DNA from: Deltaproteobacteria bacterium
GTDB taxonomy: Bacteria; Desulfobacterota; Dissulfuribacteria; Dissulfuribacterales; UBA3076
Direction: 5' to 3'
Length of the DNA stretch: 17,654 nucleotides
NCBI GenBank assembly: GCA_027004315.1
Contig: JALTHV010000349.1
Span: forward strand, 1-17,654
Part shown: piece by piece, positions 5,918-14,510 of the stretch
How positions within the stretch are numbered: position 1 is the first letter of the stretch
How the letters are laid out: each line of letters starts with the position of its first letter
The notes under the pieces: generated by a model
The model's input: the letters and a program-made list of their open reading frames with translations, nothing else
Told to the model about the DNA's origin: nothing
Databases searched by the model: none
Position numbers and translations under genes: made by a program

Positions 5918-8662
5918 TTGAGTCTTAGCCACAAACTTGATTATAGAATAGTCAGGTCCCTTTATGGCAGCCTTTCTAGGTCTGCACCTGTCTCCTCTGG
6001 CAAGCGGCCGTATATTGTATATTTAATCCTGGCCTTCTTTTTTCAATTTCTCCTGGTCTCTACTGGCACAGGAAGTATCTCCCCCCCGCAGGTCTCCATC
6101 CTTGCGACTCCCCTGGCCTATTATGGACCGAAAGATAGGTCCTATCTGGCAAAGGAGGCCCTGGAAGGGCTTTCGAGGCGTCTTAAGGCCAGAGGAGATA
6201 AGGTCTTTCTGTCCAAGGGTAGTCCCCCTGGATCTCTGGAGGAAGTCATCAAGGCCGGCAAGGCCAGACATGTACAGTTTGTATTTTATGGTAGCCTGAG
6301 CTGCATTGGTGGACAGTTAAGTCTGGATTTGAGGATTATTGACCTGGAGGAGGCCATCAGTAGACCTGATTCCCTATTTGCCAGTGGGGATAGACGCGAT
6401 CTAAATCTGCTTTTAGATAAGGCAGAAGACAAGATGGTAAAGCTCCTGAATGCCCCCTACCTGGTAGCAGAGGTGGACGTCAGAGGTAATAGGAGGGTAG
6501 ATACCGACGCAATTCTGGAGACGGCCATGACCCGGGTGGGTGATGTCTTTGAACCAAAGACTATAGCCTCTGATATAAAGGCCATATATAAAATGGGGTT
6601 TTTCGATGACGTGAAGGTAGATGTCAGTAGGGGCCCTACAGGTCGAAAGGTAACCTTTATAGTAAAAGAAAGGCCTGCCATAAGACATATAAAATTTATC
6701 GGTAACAAAAAGATCAAAAAGGACAAGATACGTGATGCTATAGATCTCAAACCATACACTATAATAAATGAAAAGACCCTCCATGAAAATGCAGAGAAGA
6801 TCAAGGCCCTCTATGAAGGAAAGGGCTATATGGATGCCACTGTTGTGGCCTCGGTAAAGCGCATATCAGATGAAGCGGCCGATGTGACCTTCAAAATTAC
6901 AGAAGGGGAAAAAACTCATATTAAATCCATTAAGTTCGAGGGCAACCATGTATTTTCAGATAACGAACTGAAAAAATTGATGGAGACCACTGAAAAAGAG
7001 CCTATCTGGACGCCCTCCTTGAGAAATATCTTATCCTTCTTTAAGGGAGACACATCTGTACTTAAATGGGATGCCTTAGATAGGGATTTGGGTAGAATTG
7101 GCTCATATTACCGCAACCATGGCTATGTGGATGTCAAGGTAGGTCAGCCTACGGTCCGAAGAAAGGATTCCTGGCTCTATATCACGATTCCCGTGAAAGA
7201 GGGGAGTCGTTATGGTGTAGGTAAGGTAGACATAAAGCAGGACTTTTTCAAAGACAAGGAGAGGCTTTTGGGCCTGCTCAAGATCACCAAGGAGCCTGTC
7301 TTTAACCAGGAAGTGCTGCGCCATGACATAATGAAGCTCGCGGATCTGTATGCTGATCAAGGCTTTGCCTATACCGATATTACCCCAATAATCCAAAAGG
7401 ACCCCAAAAAAAAGCTGGTAAATATAACATTAGATGTAGATACAGGGCCTAAGGTAATGATTAGGCGGATAGATATAGTGGGAAATACCAGGACCAGGGA
7501 CAAGGTCATCAGGAGGGAACTCAGGGTCAAGGAACTTGAACCATTCAGCGCTTCAGGATTCAGAAAGAGCAGTCGAAGGCTTAAGAGGCTGGGATACTTT
7601 AAGAGTGTAAATCTCATTCCTGCTAGAGAGAACAACAAAAAGTATATGGATCTCAAGGTAAAGGTCAAGGAGCAGCCTACTGGCAGTTTTAGTATAGGCG
7701 GTGGTTACAGCTCAGTGGAAAAAGTTATGCTCATGGGAGAGATCAGTCAGAGAAACTTCCTTGGGAAGGGAGAGACCCTGAGCTTCAAGGGTATATTAGG
7801 GGCACAGACCAACCGGTATTCATTCAGTTTTGTCGAACCCTATTTCAGAGATACCAAGCTCTCCTTAGGTGTGGATTTATACAACTGGGAGCAGCAATAT
7901 GACGACTATACAAAGAAGAGTAGCGGTGGTGCAATACGTTTTGCCTATCCCCTGAACGATAATCTCGGCGCCTTTATCAGGCTGAGGATGGATAATACCA
8001 ATCTCAGCAACATCTCCAGCCATGCTTCGAGATTCATAAGGGATTCCCTTGACATCCATGTCACCAGGTCTATAAGTTTTGGCCTTACTTATGACACGAG
8101 AAACGACTACTATAATCCTACCCATGGCTGGAACAACCGTGCATCCATTGAGTATGCAGGAGGGCCTTTGGGTGGTGACAGTGCCTATCTGAAACTCAGG
8201 GGCGTTGCCAGCTATTACCATCCTATATGGAAGGAGGTTACAGGCCATGTGAGGGGCGGATTGGGTTATGTAACCGAGGGAAAGGGTGGGAAGCTCCCCA
8301 TCTATGAAAAATTCTTCCTGGGTGGGGCGGATTCTGTCAGGGGCTTCAAGTATGGTCGTATAAGTCCTGTAGATTCAAATGGAGAGCGTATTGGCGGAGA
8401 CTATATGGGGTACGTGCAGCTTGAGGCCATCTTCCCGCTGATTAAGAGTATGGGCCTGAGGGGGTTATGCTTTTTGGATATGGGGAATGTCTGGGACAAG
8501 AAGAGCGGCTATGATATAACTGATCTGCGCAAGTCCATAGGTGTTGGCGTAAAGTGGCTTTCTCCCATGGGACCCCTCAGTATAGAATGGGGATACAATA
8601 TAGATAAAAAGCCTGGGGATGACTCGAGCAACTGGGAATTCAGTACGGGAGGGAATTTTTAG
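5918..8662 (+). CDS. bamA: outer membrane assembly factor BamA with an extra N-terminal TolB-N/FlgO-like domain
   Basis: BamA inserts beta-barrel proteins into the outer membrane. Residues 31-50 form a hydrophobic export signal after a long basic n-region. Residues about 57-177 form an extra periplasmic domain resembling TolB-N/FlgO/CsgG folds (VSILATPL..., then VQFVFYGSL... and LSLDLRIIDLEEA). Five POTRA domains follow at about 181-253, 254-333, 334-431, 432-511 and 513-588. The beta-barrel runs from about 595 to 914, with the Omp85 VRGF motif at 807-810 and a C-terminal Phe. At 914 residues it exceeds the usual ~750-810, mainly because of the extra domain. The start is a TTG: it has AGGG about 8 bases upstream, and no ATG or GTG lies in frame between the upstream stop (5867) and the signal sequence. 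No skp gene follows; lpxD is next. Confidence 0.93.
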   Translation: MSLSHKLDYRIVRSLYGSLSRSAPVSSGKRPYIVYLILAFFFQFLLVSTGTGSISPPQVSILATPLAYYGPKDRSYLAKEALEGLSRRLKARGDKVFLSKGSPPGSLEEVIKAGKARHVQFVFYGSLSCIGGQLSLDLRIIDLEEAISRPDSLFASGDRRDLNLLLDKAEDKMVKLLNAPYLVAEVDVRGNRRVDTDAILETAMTRVGDVFEPKTIASDIKAIYKMGFFDDVKVDVSRGPTGRKVTFIVKERPAIRHIKFIGNKKIKKDKIRDAIDLKPYTIINEKTLHENAEKIKALYEGKGYMDATVVASVKRISDEAADVTFKITEGEKTHIKSIKFEGNHVFSDNELKKLMETTEKEPIWTPSLRNILSFFKGDTSVLKWDALDRDLGRIGSYYRNHGYVDVKVGQPTVRRKDSWLYITIPVKEGSRYGVGKVDIKQDFFKDKERLLGLLKITKEPVFNQEVLRHDIMKLADLYADQGFAYTDITPIIQKDPKKKLVNITLDVDTGPKVMIRRIDIVGNTRTRDKVIRRELRVKELEPFSASGFRKSSRRLKRLGYFKSVNLIPARENNKKYMDLKVKVKEQPTGSFSIGGGYSSVEKVMLMGEISQRNFLGKGETLSFKGILGAQTNRYSFSFVEPYFRDTKLSLGVDLYNWEQQYDDYTKKSSGGAIRFAYPLNDNLGAFIRLRMDNTNLSNISSHASRFIRDSLDIHVTRSISFGLTYDTRNDYYNPTHGWNNRASIEYAGGPLGGDSAYLKLRGVASYYHPIWKEVTGHVRGGLGYVTEGKGGKLPIYEKFFLGGADSVRGFKYGRISPVDSNGERIGGDYMGYVQLEAIFPLIKSMGLRGLCFLDMGNVWDKKSGYDITDLRKSIGVGVKWLSPMGPLSIEWGYNIDKKPGDDSSNWEFSTGGNF

Positions 8663-8721
8663 ATTATCTGTTTACAGGTTCAAAGGATCTGTCTGCATGG
8701 CATGCGGATCTGTGATAGATT

Positions 8722-9771
8722 ATGTTTAGAGAGAATGAGATAGAGATGAAGAGTCTTGGAGATATTGCCCAACTGTTGCAGGGAGACCTCAAGGGGCCTC
8801 CTGAATTGCCTATAAAGGGCATCCAGGCATTGGATGTTGCGGGTCCGGATGAAATAAGCTTTGCATTGGGGCCCCGTTATAGGAAAGATGTGGAGAAGAG
8901 CAGGGCAGGTGCCCTTATACTCCCACGGGACTGGCCCTTACTGGACCGTCCTTCTGTCCTGGTAGATGACCCGTATCTTGCCTATGCCCTTCTGGCTACT
9001 GCCTTTCTGGATAAGCCCTTCAAGGCCATGGGGGTGAGTCCTGAGGCCCATGTAGGTTCAGACTGTGATATAGACCAGGAGGTCAGTATATATCCTGGGG
9101 TATACGTGGGAGACCGGGTACATATTGGGCCTGTTGTAAGCCTCTATCCCGGTGTGTATGTGGGAGACGATGTATATATCGGGGAAGGAACGACTCTCTA
9201 TCCCAATGTGGTAGTCTATCATGGCTGCCGGCTAGGGAAGAGGGTCTCTATTCATGCAGGGACAGTGATCGGAAGTGACGGGTTTGGTTATGCCAGGTCT
9301 GGTAACTCCCACGTAAAGATCCCCCAGACTGGTATTGTAGTGATTGAGGACGATGTTGAGATAGGAGCCAATGTCACCATTGACAGGGCAGCTCTGGAAG
9401 AGACCCGGATAGGCCGGGGCACTAAGATCGACAACCTGGTACAGATTGCCCACAATGTATCTATAGGGGCCAATTCAATACTCGTAGGTCAGGTCGGGGT
9501 GTCCGGGAGTACCCGCCTGGGTAAGGGAGTAGTCTTAGGAGGTCAGGTCGGTATAGTAGGTCACGTAGAGCTTGGAGACGGTGTTATGGTGGCTGCGCAG
9601 TCTGGGGTTAACAGGAATATAGCGGCAGGGGAGATAGTCTCAGGCTCTCCTGCAATGCCTCATAAGTCATGGCTTAGGGCTGTATCTGCCTTCAAATATC
9701 TCCCAGATCTGGTTAAGGAAGTCCATAATCTCAAGAGGCAGATAAAATCGCTCAAGGGAGACCCTGAATAG
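8722..9771 (+). CDS. lpxD: UDP-3-O-(3-hydroxyacyl)glucosamine N-acyltransferase LpxD
   Basis: LpxD transfers a hydroxyacyl chain from ACP to the 2-amino group of UDP-3-O-acylglucosamine, the third step of lipid A synthesis in the cytosol. The 349-residue protein has the N-terminal uridine-binding domain (about 9-100), then a left-handed beta-helix of hexapeptide repeats (about 103-310) and a C-terminal helix. H244 in IDNLVQIAHNVSIG fits the catalytic His of the family, and DGFGY (186-190) is another family motif. Two 18-residue blocks (121-138 and 139-156, each with YPGVYVGD) are close copies, equal to one extra helical coil. The start could be the ATG at 8722 or the ATG at 8746; the second fits the family N-terminus (MKSLGDIAQLL) better, and neither has a strong ribosome binding site. 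It is 59 bases after bamA and 54 before fabZ. Confidence 0.94.
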   Translation: MFRENEIEMKSLGDIAQLLQGDLKGPPELPIKGIQALDVAGPDEISFALGPRYRKDVEKSRAGALILPRDWPLLDRPSVLVDDPYLAYALLATAFLDKPFKAMGVSPEAHVGSDCDIDQEVSIYPGVYVGDRVHIGPVVSLYPGVYVGDDVYIGEGTTLYPNVVVYHGCRLGKRVSIHAGTVIGSDGFGYARSGNSHVKIPQTGIVVIEDDVEIGANVTIDRAALEETRIGRGTKIDNLVQIAHNVSIGANSILVGQVGVSGSTRLGKGVVLGGQVGIVGHVELGDGVMVAAQSGVNRNIAAGEIVSGSPAMPHKSWLRAVSAFKYLPDLVKEVHNLKRQIKSLKGDPE

Positions 9772-9825
9772 TCCTCAGATCATAACTGAACCAGACAAGA
9801 GTTAATTTTAGGAGGAGATGGAGAA

Positions 9826-10263
9826 ATGCACGGCCAACTCGGCATAAAGGAGATATGGAGTCTGTTGCCTCACAGATATCCTTTTCTGTTGGTAGATCGG
9901 GTCCTGAGCCTTGAGCCTGGAGTAGAGATCAAGGCCATTAAGAATGTTACTATAAATGAGGCCTTTTTCCAGGGGCACTTTCCTGGAGAGCCTATTATGC
10001 CAGGGGTCCTTATCCTGGAGGCCATGGCCCAGACAGGAATAATTTTTGCCAAAAAGACAGATCCTGAGGGCCTCAAAGGGAAACTCCTGGTGTTTGCAGG
10101 CATGGACGGAGTACGTTTTAGGAGATCAGTAGTACCCGGCGATCAACTGATAATGAAACTAAAATTCATAAAGCGCAAGTCTATCCTGTGGAAGATGGAT
10201 TGTAAGGCCCTCGTCGATGATGATCTAGTGGTAGAGTCCGTACTTACGGCGGCCGTTCAGTAA
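9826..10263 (+). CDS. fabZ: 3-hydroxyacyl-ACP dehydratase FabZ
   Basis: FabZ dehydrates 3-hydroxyacyl-ACP in fatty acid elongation, competing with LpxA and LpxD for the hydroxyacyl-ACP pool. This explains its usual place within lpx clusters. The 145-residue hot-dog protein has LPHRYPFLLVDRV (14-26) and the catalytic His51 and Glu65 in GHFPGEPIMPGVLILEAMAQ (50-69). The length is normal for the family. The ATG at 9826 follows one of the strongest ribosome binding sites in the window (AGGAGGAG from 9810, spacing about 8). A palindrome-bearing gap of 192 bases separates it from lpxA, an unusual break in a normally tight gene pair. Confidence 0.95.
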   Translation: MHGQLGIKEIWSLLPHRYPFLLVDRVLSLEPGVEIKAIKNVTINEAFFQGHFPGEPIMPGVLILEAMAQTGIIFAKKTDPEGLKGKLLVFAGMDGVRFRRSVVPGDQLIMKLKFIKRKSILWKMDCKALVDDDLVVESVLTAAVQ

Positions 10264-10275
10264 ACAGTGTGAAAA

Positions 10276-10337
10276 TAGCTCAAAGCTATGAGACAAAAAA
10301 AGCACATCTGTCATATTTTGCTTTTAGCTTTGAGCTA
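10276..10337. repeat. 13-bp perfect inverted repeat between fabZ and lpxA
   Basis: TAGCTCAAAGCTA at 10276-10288 has its exact reverse complement at 10325-10337, with a 36-base loop. Outside, TGAAA and TTTCA add partial pairing. No T-run follows directly, so a terminator is not clear. The rest of the 192-base gap holds a short AGTAG...CTACT pairing (about 10406-10430) and an AT-rich stretch before the lpxA start, and no gene. It may be an mRNA structure, a dispersed repeat or a protein-binding site. Confidence 0.6.
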
Positions 10338-10455
10338 ACTTTCATGCTTAGGGATACAAAGAACCCATTTGCGTGAAAGTTTGGGTTGAAGCTCTAATTT
10401 TTTTAAGTAGCTCGGCTGTAAGAGACTACTCAATAGGGGTATTCTGGATTAATTA

Positions 10456-11271
10456 ATGCATATTGAAAAAGAGACATATATACATCCAACCGCCATAATT
10501 TCCACGGACTCAAAGATTGCAAGGGGAGTAAAGATAGGCCCCTACGCAGTAATAGGACCAGGGGTAGAGATAGGGCTGGAGACAGAGATAGGTCCTCATT
10601 CTGTAATAGAAGGCAATACCAGGCTGGGAGAAAAGATAAAGATCTTTCAGTTTGCCTCTATCGGGGCACCCCCTCAGGACCTGAAGTACGCTGGCGGACC
10701 TACCCGGCTAGAGATAGGCGACAGGACCATAATCCGTGAGTTCGTCACAGTACATCGGGGCACTGAAGGAGGTTGTGGCATCACCAGAGTCGGAGAGCAG
10801 TGTCTGCTTATGGCCTATTGTCATGTAGCCCATGACTGCCAGGTCGGAGACGGCGTGATCATGTCAAATGGCGCTACCCTCGGAGGGCATGTGGAAATAG
10901 AAGAGCATGTCATTATAGGTGGGCTGTCAGCTATCCATCAATTCTGCCGAATTGGGGCCTATGCCTTTTTGGGTGGGATGTCCGGGACAAACAAGGACAT
11001 ACCTCCTTTTGTGAAATACTGGGGCCAGAGAGGAAATCTCTATGGCCTGAATCTGATAGGGTTGAGGCGTCAGGGATTTTCAAGAGAGGTCATTGAGGCA
11101 TTGAGAGAGGCCTATCGAATAGTCTTTAAGGGGAATAATATGGTAAAAGATGCCATCAATGTGGTGGAATCCCGTCTTGGGACCATACCGGAGGTAAAGA
11201 GATTTACTGAGTTTATCCGGTCTTCTAAGAGGGGTGTGCCCATGGCCTCTAACGGAGAAGAGGACTCCTAA
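10456..11271 (+). CDS. lpxA: acyl-ACP--UDP-N-acetylglucosamine O-acyltransferase LpxA
   Basis: LpxA performs the first step of lipid A synthesis, 3-O-acylation of UDP-GlcNAc (or of a 3-amino analogue in some bacteria). The 271 residues form a left-handed beta-helix of hexapeptide repeats, then a helical C-terminal part with the family stretch NLIGLRRQGFSREVIEALR. MAYCHVAHDC (119-128) holds H123 and H126, matching E. coli H122 and the catalytic H125. GGLSAIHQFCRIGA is also characteristic. The length is slightly above the usual ~262. The ribosome binding site before the ATG at 10456 is weak. The stop overlaps the lpxI start by one base (TAATG), which implies translational coupling. Confidence 0.95.
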   Translation: MHIEKETYIHPTAIISTDSKIARGVKIGPYAVIGPGVEIGLETEIGPHSVIEGNTRLGEKIKIFQFASIGAPPQDLKYAGGPTRLEIGDRTIIREFVTVHRGTEGGCGITRVGEQCLLMAYCHVAHDCQVGDGVIMSNGATLGGHVEIEEHVIIGGLSAIHQFCRIGAYAFLGGMSGTNKDIPPFVKYWGQRGNLYGLNLIGLRRQGFSREVIEALREAYRIVFKGNNMVKDAINVVESRLGTIPEVKRFTEFIRSSKRGVPMASNGEEDS

Positions 11272-12104
11272 TGAAAGATCACCCTTTAGGGCTTGTGGCA
11301 GGAGCTGGGCAGTTTCCTCTGTTGTGTGCCAAGGCTGCCAAGAGACGCGGACGAAGGGTAGTTGCAATAGCTCACAGAGGGGAGACGGATTCCTCACTCT
11401 CAAAGGAGGTAGACCAGATTGAATGGGTCCATCTGGGGCAATTAGGTAGGCTTATAAAAATACTCAAAAAGGCCGGGGCATCAGAGGCCATATTCGCAGG
11501 CTCTATTACAAAGACCAGGATGTTTAGGGATGCCCGTCCTGATTTAAGGGCCATTAAACTCTGGGGTGCCCTAAAGAATAGACTGGATGACGGCATATTG
11601 AGGGCCGTTGCCGATGAAATTGAGGGAGAGGGCATCCAGATACTTCCCTCCACTATTCTCCTGAAGGAGTTACTGGTCCCTCCTGGTGTCTTGACCCGTC
11701 GGAGTCCATCAAAGAGTCAGTGGAAGGATATCCGTTTTGGCTGGAGACTTGCGAAGGATCTGGGGCGCCTGGACATTGGCCAATGCGTGGTAGTCAAGGA
11801 TCGTGCCGTGCTGGCAGTGGAGGCGATCGAAGGTACTGATAATACAATTGTCCGTGGTGGACAACTTGGTGGACGGGGTGCAGTGGTAATAAAGGTCTGT
11901 AAACCCAGACAGGACATCAGATTCGACCTCCCTTCCATAGGGACACGCAGCATCCAAAAGATGGCTCAGGTCAAGGCATCAGTGCTGGCAGTGGAGGTTG
12001 GGCGCACCCTGTTCTTTGACAGAGATTCTACTATTGATCTGGCCAACAGATCAGGAATAGCCATAGTCGGCATTGATAGCGATGGGGACTATTTGGGAGA
12101 ATAG
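11271..12104 (+). CDS. lpxI: UDP-2,3-diacylglucosamine pyrophosphatase LpxI
   Basis: LpxI hydrolyses UDP-2,3-diacylglucosamine to lipid X plus UMP; it is the non-homologous replacement for LpxH, known from Caulobacter and common in alphaproteobacteria and Desulfobacterota. The 277-residue protein shows the N-terminal LGLVAGAGQFPLL, the middle ILPSTILLKELLVPPGVLT and the C-terminal catalytic-domain motifs VEAIEGTDNTI (183-193) and RQDIRFDLPSIG (213-224). The ATG at 11271 shares one base with the lpxA stop. A Gfo/Idh gene follows after 21 bases, so lpxA, lpxI and that gene look like one tight transcription unit. Confidence 0.93.
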   Translation: MKDHPLGLVAGAGQFPLLCAKAAKRRGRRVVAIAHRGETDSSLSKEVDQIEWVHLGQLGRLIKILKKAGASEAIFAGSITKTRMFRDARPDLRAIKLWGALKNRLDDGILRAVADEIEGEGIQILPSTILLKELLVPPGVLTRRSPSKSQWKDIRFGWRLAKDLGRLDIGQCVVVKDRAVLAVEAIEGTDNTIVRGGQLGGRGAVVIKVCKPRQDIRFDLPSIGTRSIQKMAQVKASVLAVEVGRTLFFDRDSTIDLANRSGIAIVGIDSDGDYLGE

Positions 12105-12125
12105 TTACGACGGAGATATAAGACA

Positions 12126-13130
12126 TTGATTCATATAGCGGTCATAGGTGTCGGATATTTGGGGCGGTTTCATGCCCAGAAGTATTCCAAAATGGATGGA
12201 GTGGACTTGGTGGGGGTAATGGACATCGCCCCTGAACGTGCGCGAGAGGTAGCCAGGGAGGTAAAGACTGAGGCCTATACCGATCTCCATGAACTGATAG
12301 GTAAAATCGATGCGGCATCAGTGGTGGTTCCCACCATATATCACCATGAAGTTGCCAAGACACTGCTTTCCCATGGTGTGCATTGCATGCTTGAAAAGCC
12401 GATCTCTACTACTGTGGAGGAGGCAGACGAACTCATTGACATAGCAAAGAGACAGCGACTGGTCCTCCAGGTAGGTCATCTGGAACGTTTTAATCCTGCC
12501 ATTAAGGCGCTCGAGGCAAGACTGACACATCCCCTCTTTATAGAGGCCAATAGACTGAGTGGTTTTAAAAACAGGGCTACTGACGTAGACGTGGTCTTGG
12601 ACCTGATGATTCACGATCTGGACATAGTTCAGGCCCTGGTAGGTCTACCCGTCAGAGAGATAAGGGCAGTAGGTGTGCCTGTCTTGACCCAAAAGATGGA
12701 TATTGCAAACGTAAGGCTCATCTTTACTGATGGATGTACTGCAAATCTCACAGCAAGTCGGATTTCTCTCCATAGCATGCGCAAAATACGGGTATTTCAG
12801 CCAGGGCTCTATGTCTCTGCAGACTGCATGGAATGTAAGAGCCTGATTGTGACAAGAGACCTGAGTGCAGGGCCCATGAGTGCCATCAGGCCTGAGTTTG
12901 AGACCCACGAGGGGACAGATATACTCTATGACGAACTTGCGTCCTTCGTGAGGGCAGTGCAGGGTCTTGAGAAACCAAAGGTTACAGGAGAGGCTGGCCG
13001 AAAGGCCCTAAAGCTTGCCCTGGACATAAATGCTCAGATTATGGAGGGCCTCAAGTCAGTAGACATCGAGAGACAGTTGTTCCCTCCTAACTGGTCTCAG
13101 CAGACCTTGTCCGGATTTCAGGGCCAGTAG
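12126..13130 (+). CDS. Gfo/Idh/MocA family oxidoreductase in the lipid A cluster (possible GnnA-like)
   Basis: This is an NAD(P)-dependent sugar (or sugar-nucleotide) oxidoreductase of 334 residues. It has the Rossmann motif AVIGVGYLGRFHAQKY (5-20), the family EKP motif (90-92), GHLERFNPA (117-125) and DLMIHDLDI (159-167), whose His163 is a likely catalytic residue. It lies between lpxI and lpxB, 21 bases after lpxI. In Acidithiobacillus and Leptospira, GnnA of this family oxidises UDP-GlcNAc at C3 before the transaminase GnnB makes the 3-amino sugar used by LpxA. That makes GnnA-like activity a reasonable guess, but no GnnB gene is in the window. The start is a TTG at 12126 with GGAG about 10 bases upstream; the Rossmann motif begins right after it, which leaves no room for a later start. 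Confidence 0.87.
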   Translation: MIHIAVIGVGYLGRFHAQKYSKMDGVDLVGVMDIAPERAREVAREVKTEAYTDLHELIGKIDAASVVVPTIYHHEVAKTLLSHGVHCMLEKPISTTVEEADELIDIAKRQRLVLQVGHLERFNPAIKALEARLTHPLFIEANRLSGFKNRATDVDVVLDLMIHDLDIVQALVGLPVREIRAVGVPVLTQKMDIANVRLIFTDGCTANLTASRISLHSMRKIRVFQPGLYVSADCMECKSLIVTRDLSAGPMSAIRPEFETHEGTDILYDELASFVRAVQGLEKPKVTGEAGRKALKLALDINAQIMEGLKSVDIERQLFPPNWSQQTLSGFQGQ

Positions 13131-13140
13131 TGGAAATCAG

Positions 13141-13286
13141 GTAGCTATTCATATTCCCCCCGGCCAGCGGTAGCCTTTTTCAGGGTTTCAGGAGCAGCCT
13201 GATGCACAAGATCAGGGCACTCTGCCTATTAATCCGCACTGAAACCCTTCAAAATGCTACCGCTGGCCGGGGACGTGAACAGTTAC
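13141..13286. repeat. copy 2 of the dispersed long-palindrome element
   Basis: The core spans 13158-13272 with arms starting CCCCGGCCAGCGGTAGC and ending GCTACCGCTGGCCGGGG. The inner arms differ at three positions from perfect pairing. The outer arms pair imperfectly: GTAGCTATTCATATT on the left against ACGTGAACAGTTAC on the right, with several transition mismatches that would still allow G-U pairs in RNA. The loop has lost a few bases (AGCAGCCTGATGC) relative to copy 1, so the small inner hairpin is altered. It fills most of the 198-base gap between the Gfo/Idh gene and lpxB. Confidence 0.9.
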
Positions 13287-13328
13287 AACAGGAGGGGGTG
13301 TGAACGGCTACGAAATCAGAGATGAGGA

Positions 13329-14489
13329 GTGAGGGACCAGGGGGTGCAGGTATTCATTATAGCTGGAGAGGCCTCTGGCGATCTCCATGGCTCCAATCTC
13401 ATCAGGGCCCTTAAGGCCAGACTGCCGCAGGCAAGGTTTGTCGGTGTAGGCGGACCGCATATGGAGGAGGCAGGGCTAGAAGTCTTATTCCCAATTTCTG
13501 ATCTCGCCGTAGTCGGGATGGTCGAGGTCATCAGTCATATCAGTCCGATATTAAAGGCCTTTGGCCTTATCACAGGCTGGCTTCGTAATGAAAAGCCAGA
13601 TCTCCTTATTCTTATAGACTATCCAGACTTCAACCTCCGGGTGGCCAGCAGGGCCAAGAGGTTATCTATCCCCATACTTTACTATATCAGCCCCCAGGTA
13701 TGGGCCTGGCGCCAGGGAAGGGTAAAGAAACTGCGTCGTCTGGTAGACAGGATGGCGGTCATCCTGCCCTTTGAAGAGGACTTTTTCAGATCTCATGGCA
13801 TGGATGTAGACTTTGTGGGACATCCCCTGCTTGACGTGGTCAAGGCCTCTATTCCCAGAGATGAATTTTGTAGAAAGATAGGGTTTGATCCTGGAAGGCC
13901 TGTAATAGGCCTTGTCCCTGGCAGCCGGCGTGGTGAGGTCTTACGCCTGTTTCCCTTGATGGCAGACGCTGCAGAGAGGATCTCCCGGGAGAGACACGAT
14001 GTCCAGTTTGTGGTACCACTTGCCCCGTCCCTTGATCCCGAGATTCTGAAATTAGATAACAGGTCATCCAATTACCCCGTCATCAGAGTGGTAAGGGGAC
14101 AGACCTATGATGCCATTGCCGCCTCTGACCTGATAATCGCGGCATCCGGAACGGTTACTCTAGAGGCCGGCATCCTGGATACTCCCATGATAGTCACCTA
14201 TAAAGTATCACCTATTACATATCTCTTGGGAAGGTACCTGATAAAGGTACCCTTTGCATCGCTGATAAATCTGGTGACCGGATACCGGCTGGTCCCCGAG
14301 TTGCTCCAGTGGGACGCCACGCCTGAGCGGCTTTCAACAGAGGCCTTGTCTCTACTCGAAGACCCTGTAAAGAGGGAAAATATGATTAATGGCCTGAAAA
14401 AGATAAAGGACATCCTTGGGGGTCATGGGGCAGCGGGAAAGGCAGCGGATATTGCAGTAAAACTTATAAGGGATCGATGTCCGGCATAA
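13329..14489 (+). CDS. lpxB: lipid-A-disaccharide synthase LpxB
   Basis: LpxB is the GT19 glycosyltransferase that joins UDP-2,3-diacylglucosamine and lipid X to form the lipid A disaccharide at the inner membrane surface. The 386-residue protein has AGEASGDLHG (12-21), DYPDFN (97-102), SPQVWAWRQGR (121-131), LVPGSRRGE (195-203) and SGTVTLEA (273-280), all family motifs. The GTG at 13329 has its GAGG too close (1-2 bases). An in-frame GTG at 13344 has GAGGG about 8 bases upstream and still leaves MQVFIIAGEASGD, so it may be the real start. The LAB_N domain fused to LpxB in some bacteria is separate here (17095-17376). Copy 2 of the palindromic element lies directly upstream. Confidence 0.94.
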   Translation: MRDQGVQVFIIAGEASGDLHGSNLIRALKARLPQARFVGVGGPHMEEAGLEVLFPISDLAVVGMVEVISHISPILKAFGLITGWLRNEKPDLLILIDYPDFNLRVASRAKRLSIPILYYISPQVWAWRQGRVKKLRRLVDRMAVILPFEEDFFRSHGMDVDFVGHPLLDVVKASIPRDEFCRKIGFDPGRPVIGLVPGSRRGEVLRLFPLMADAAERISRERHDVQFVVPLAPSLDPEILKLDNRSSNYPVIRVVRGQTYDAIAASDLIIAASGTVTLEAGILDTPMIVTYKVSPITYLLGRYLIKVPFASLINLVTGYRLVPELLQWDATPERLSTEALSLLEDPVKRENMINGLKKIKDILGGHGAAGKAADIAVKLIRDRCPA

Positions 14490-14510
14490 GATATCTGCCA
14501 TCCTTTTATT

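Noticed and set aside
7877..8248. Minus-strand frames of 80-125 codons inside bamA and the lpx genes
   Set aside because: They are shadows of strongly conserved plus-strand coding regions and show no domain pattern.
13321..13340. ATG at 13322 as the lpxB start
   Set aside because: It is not in frame with the LpxB reading frame.
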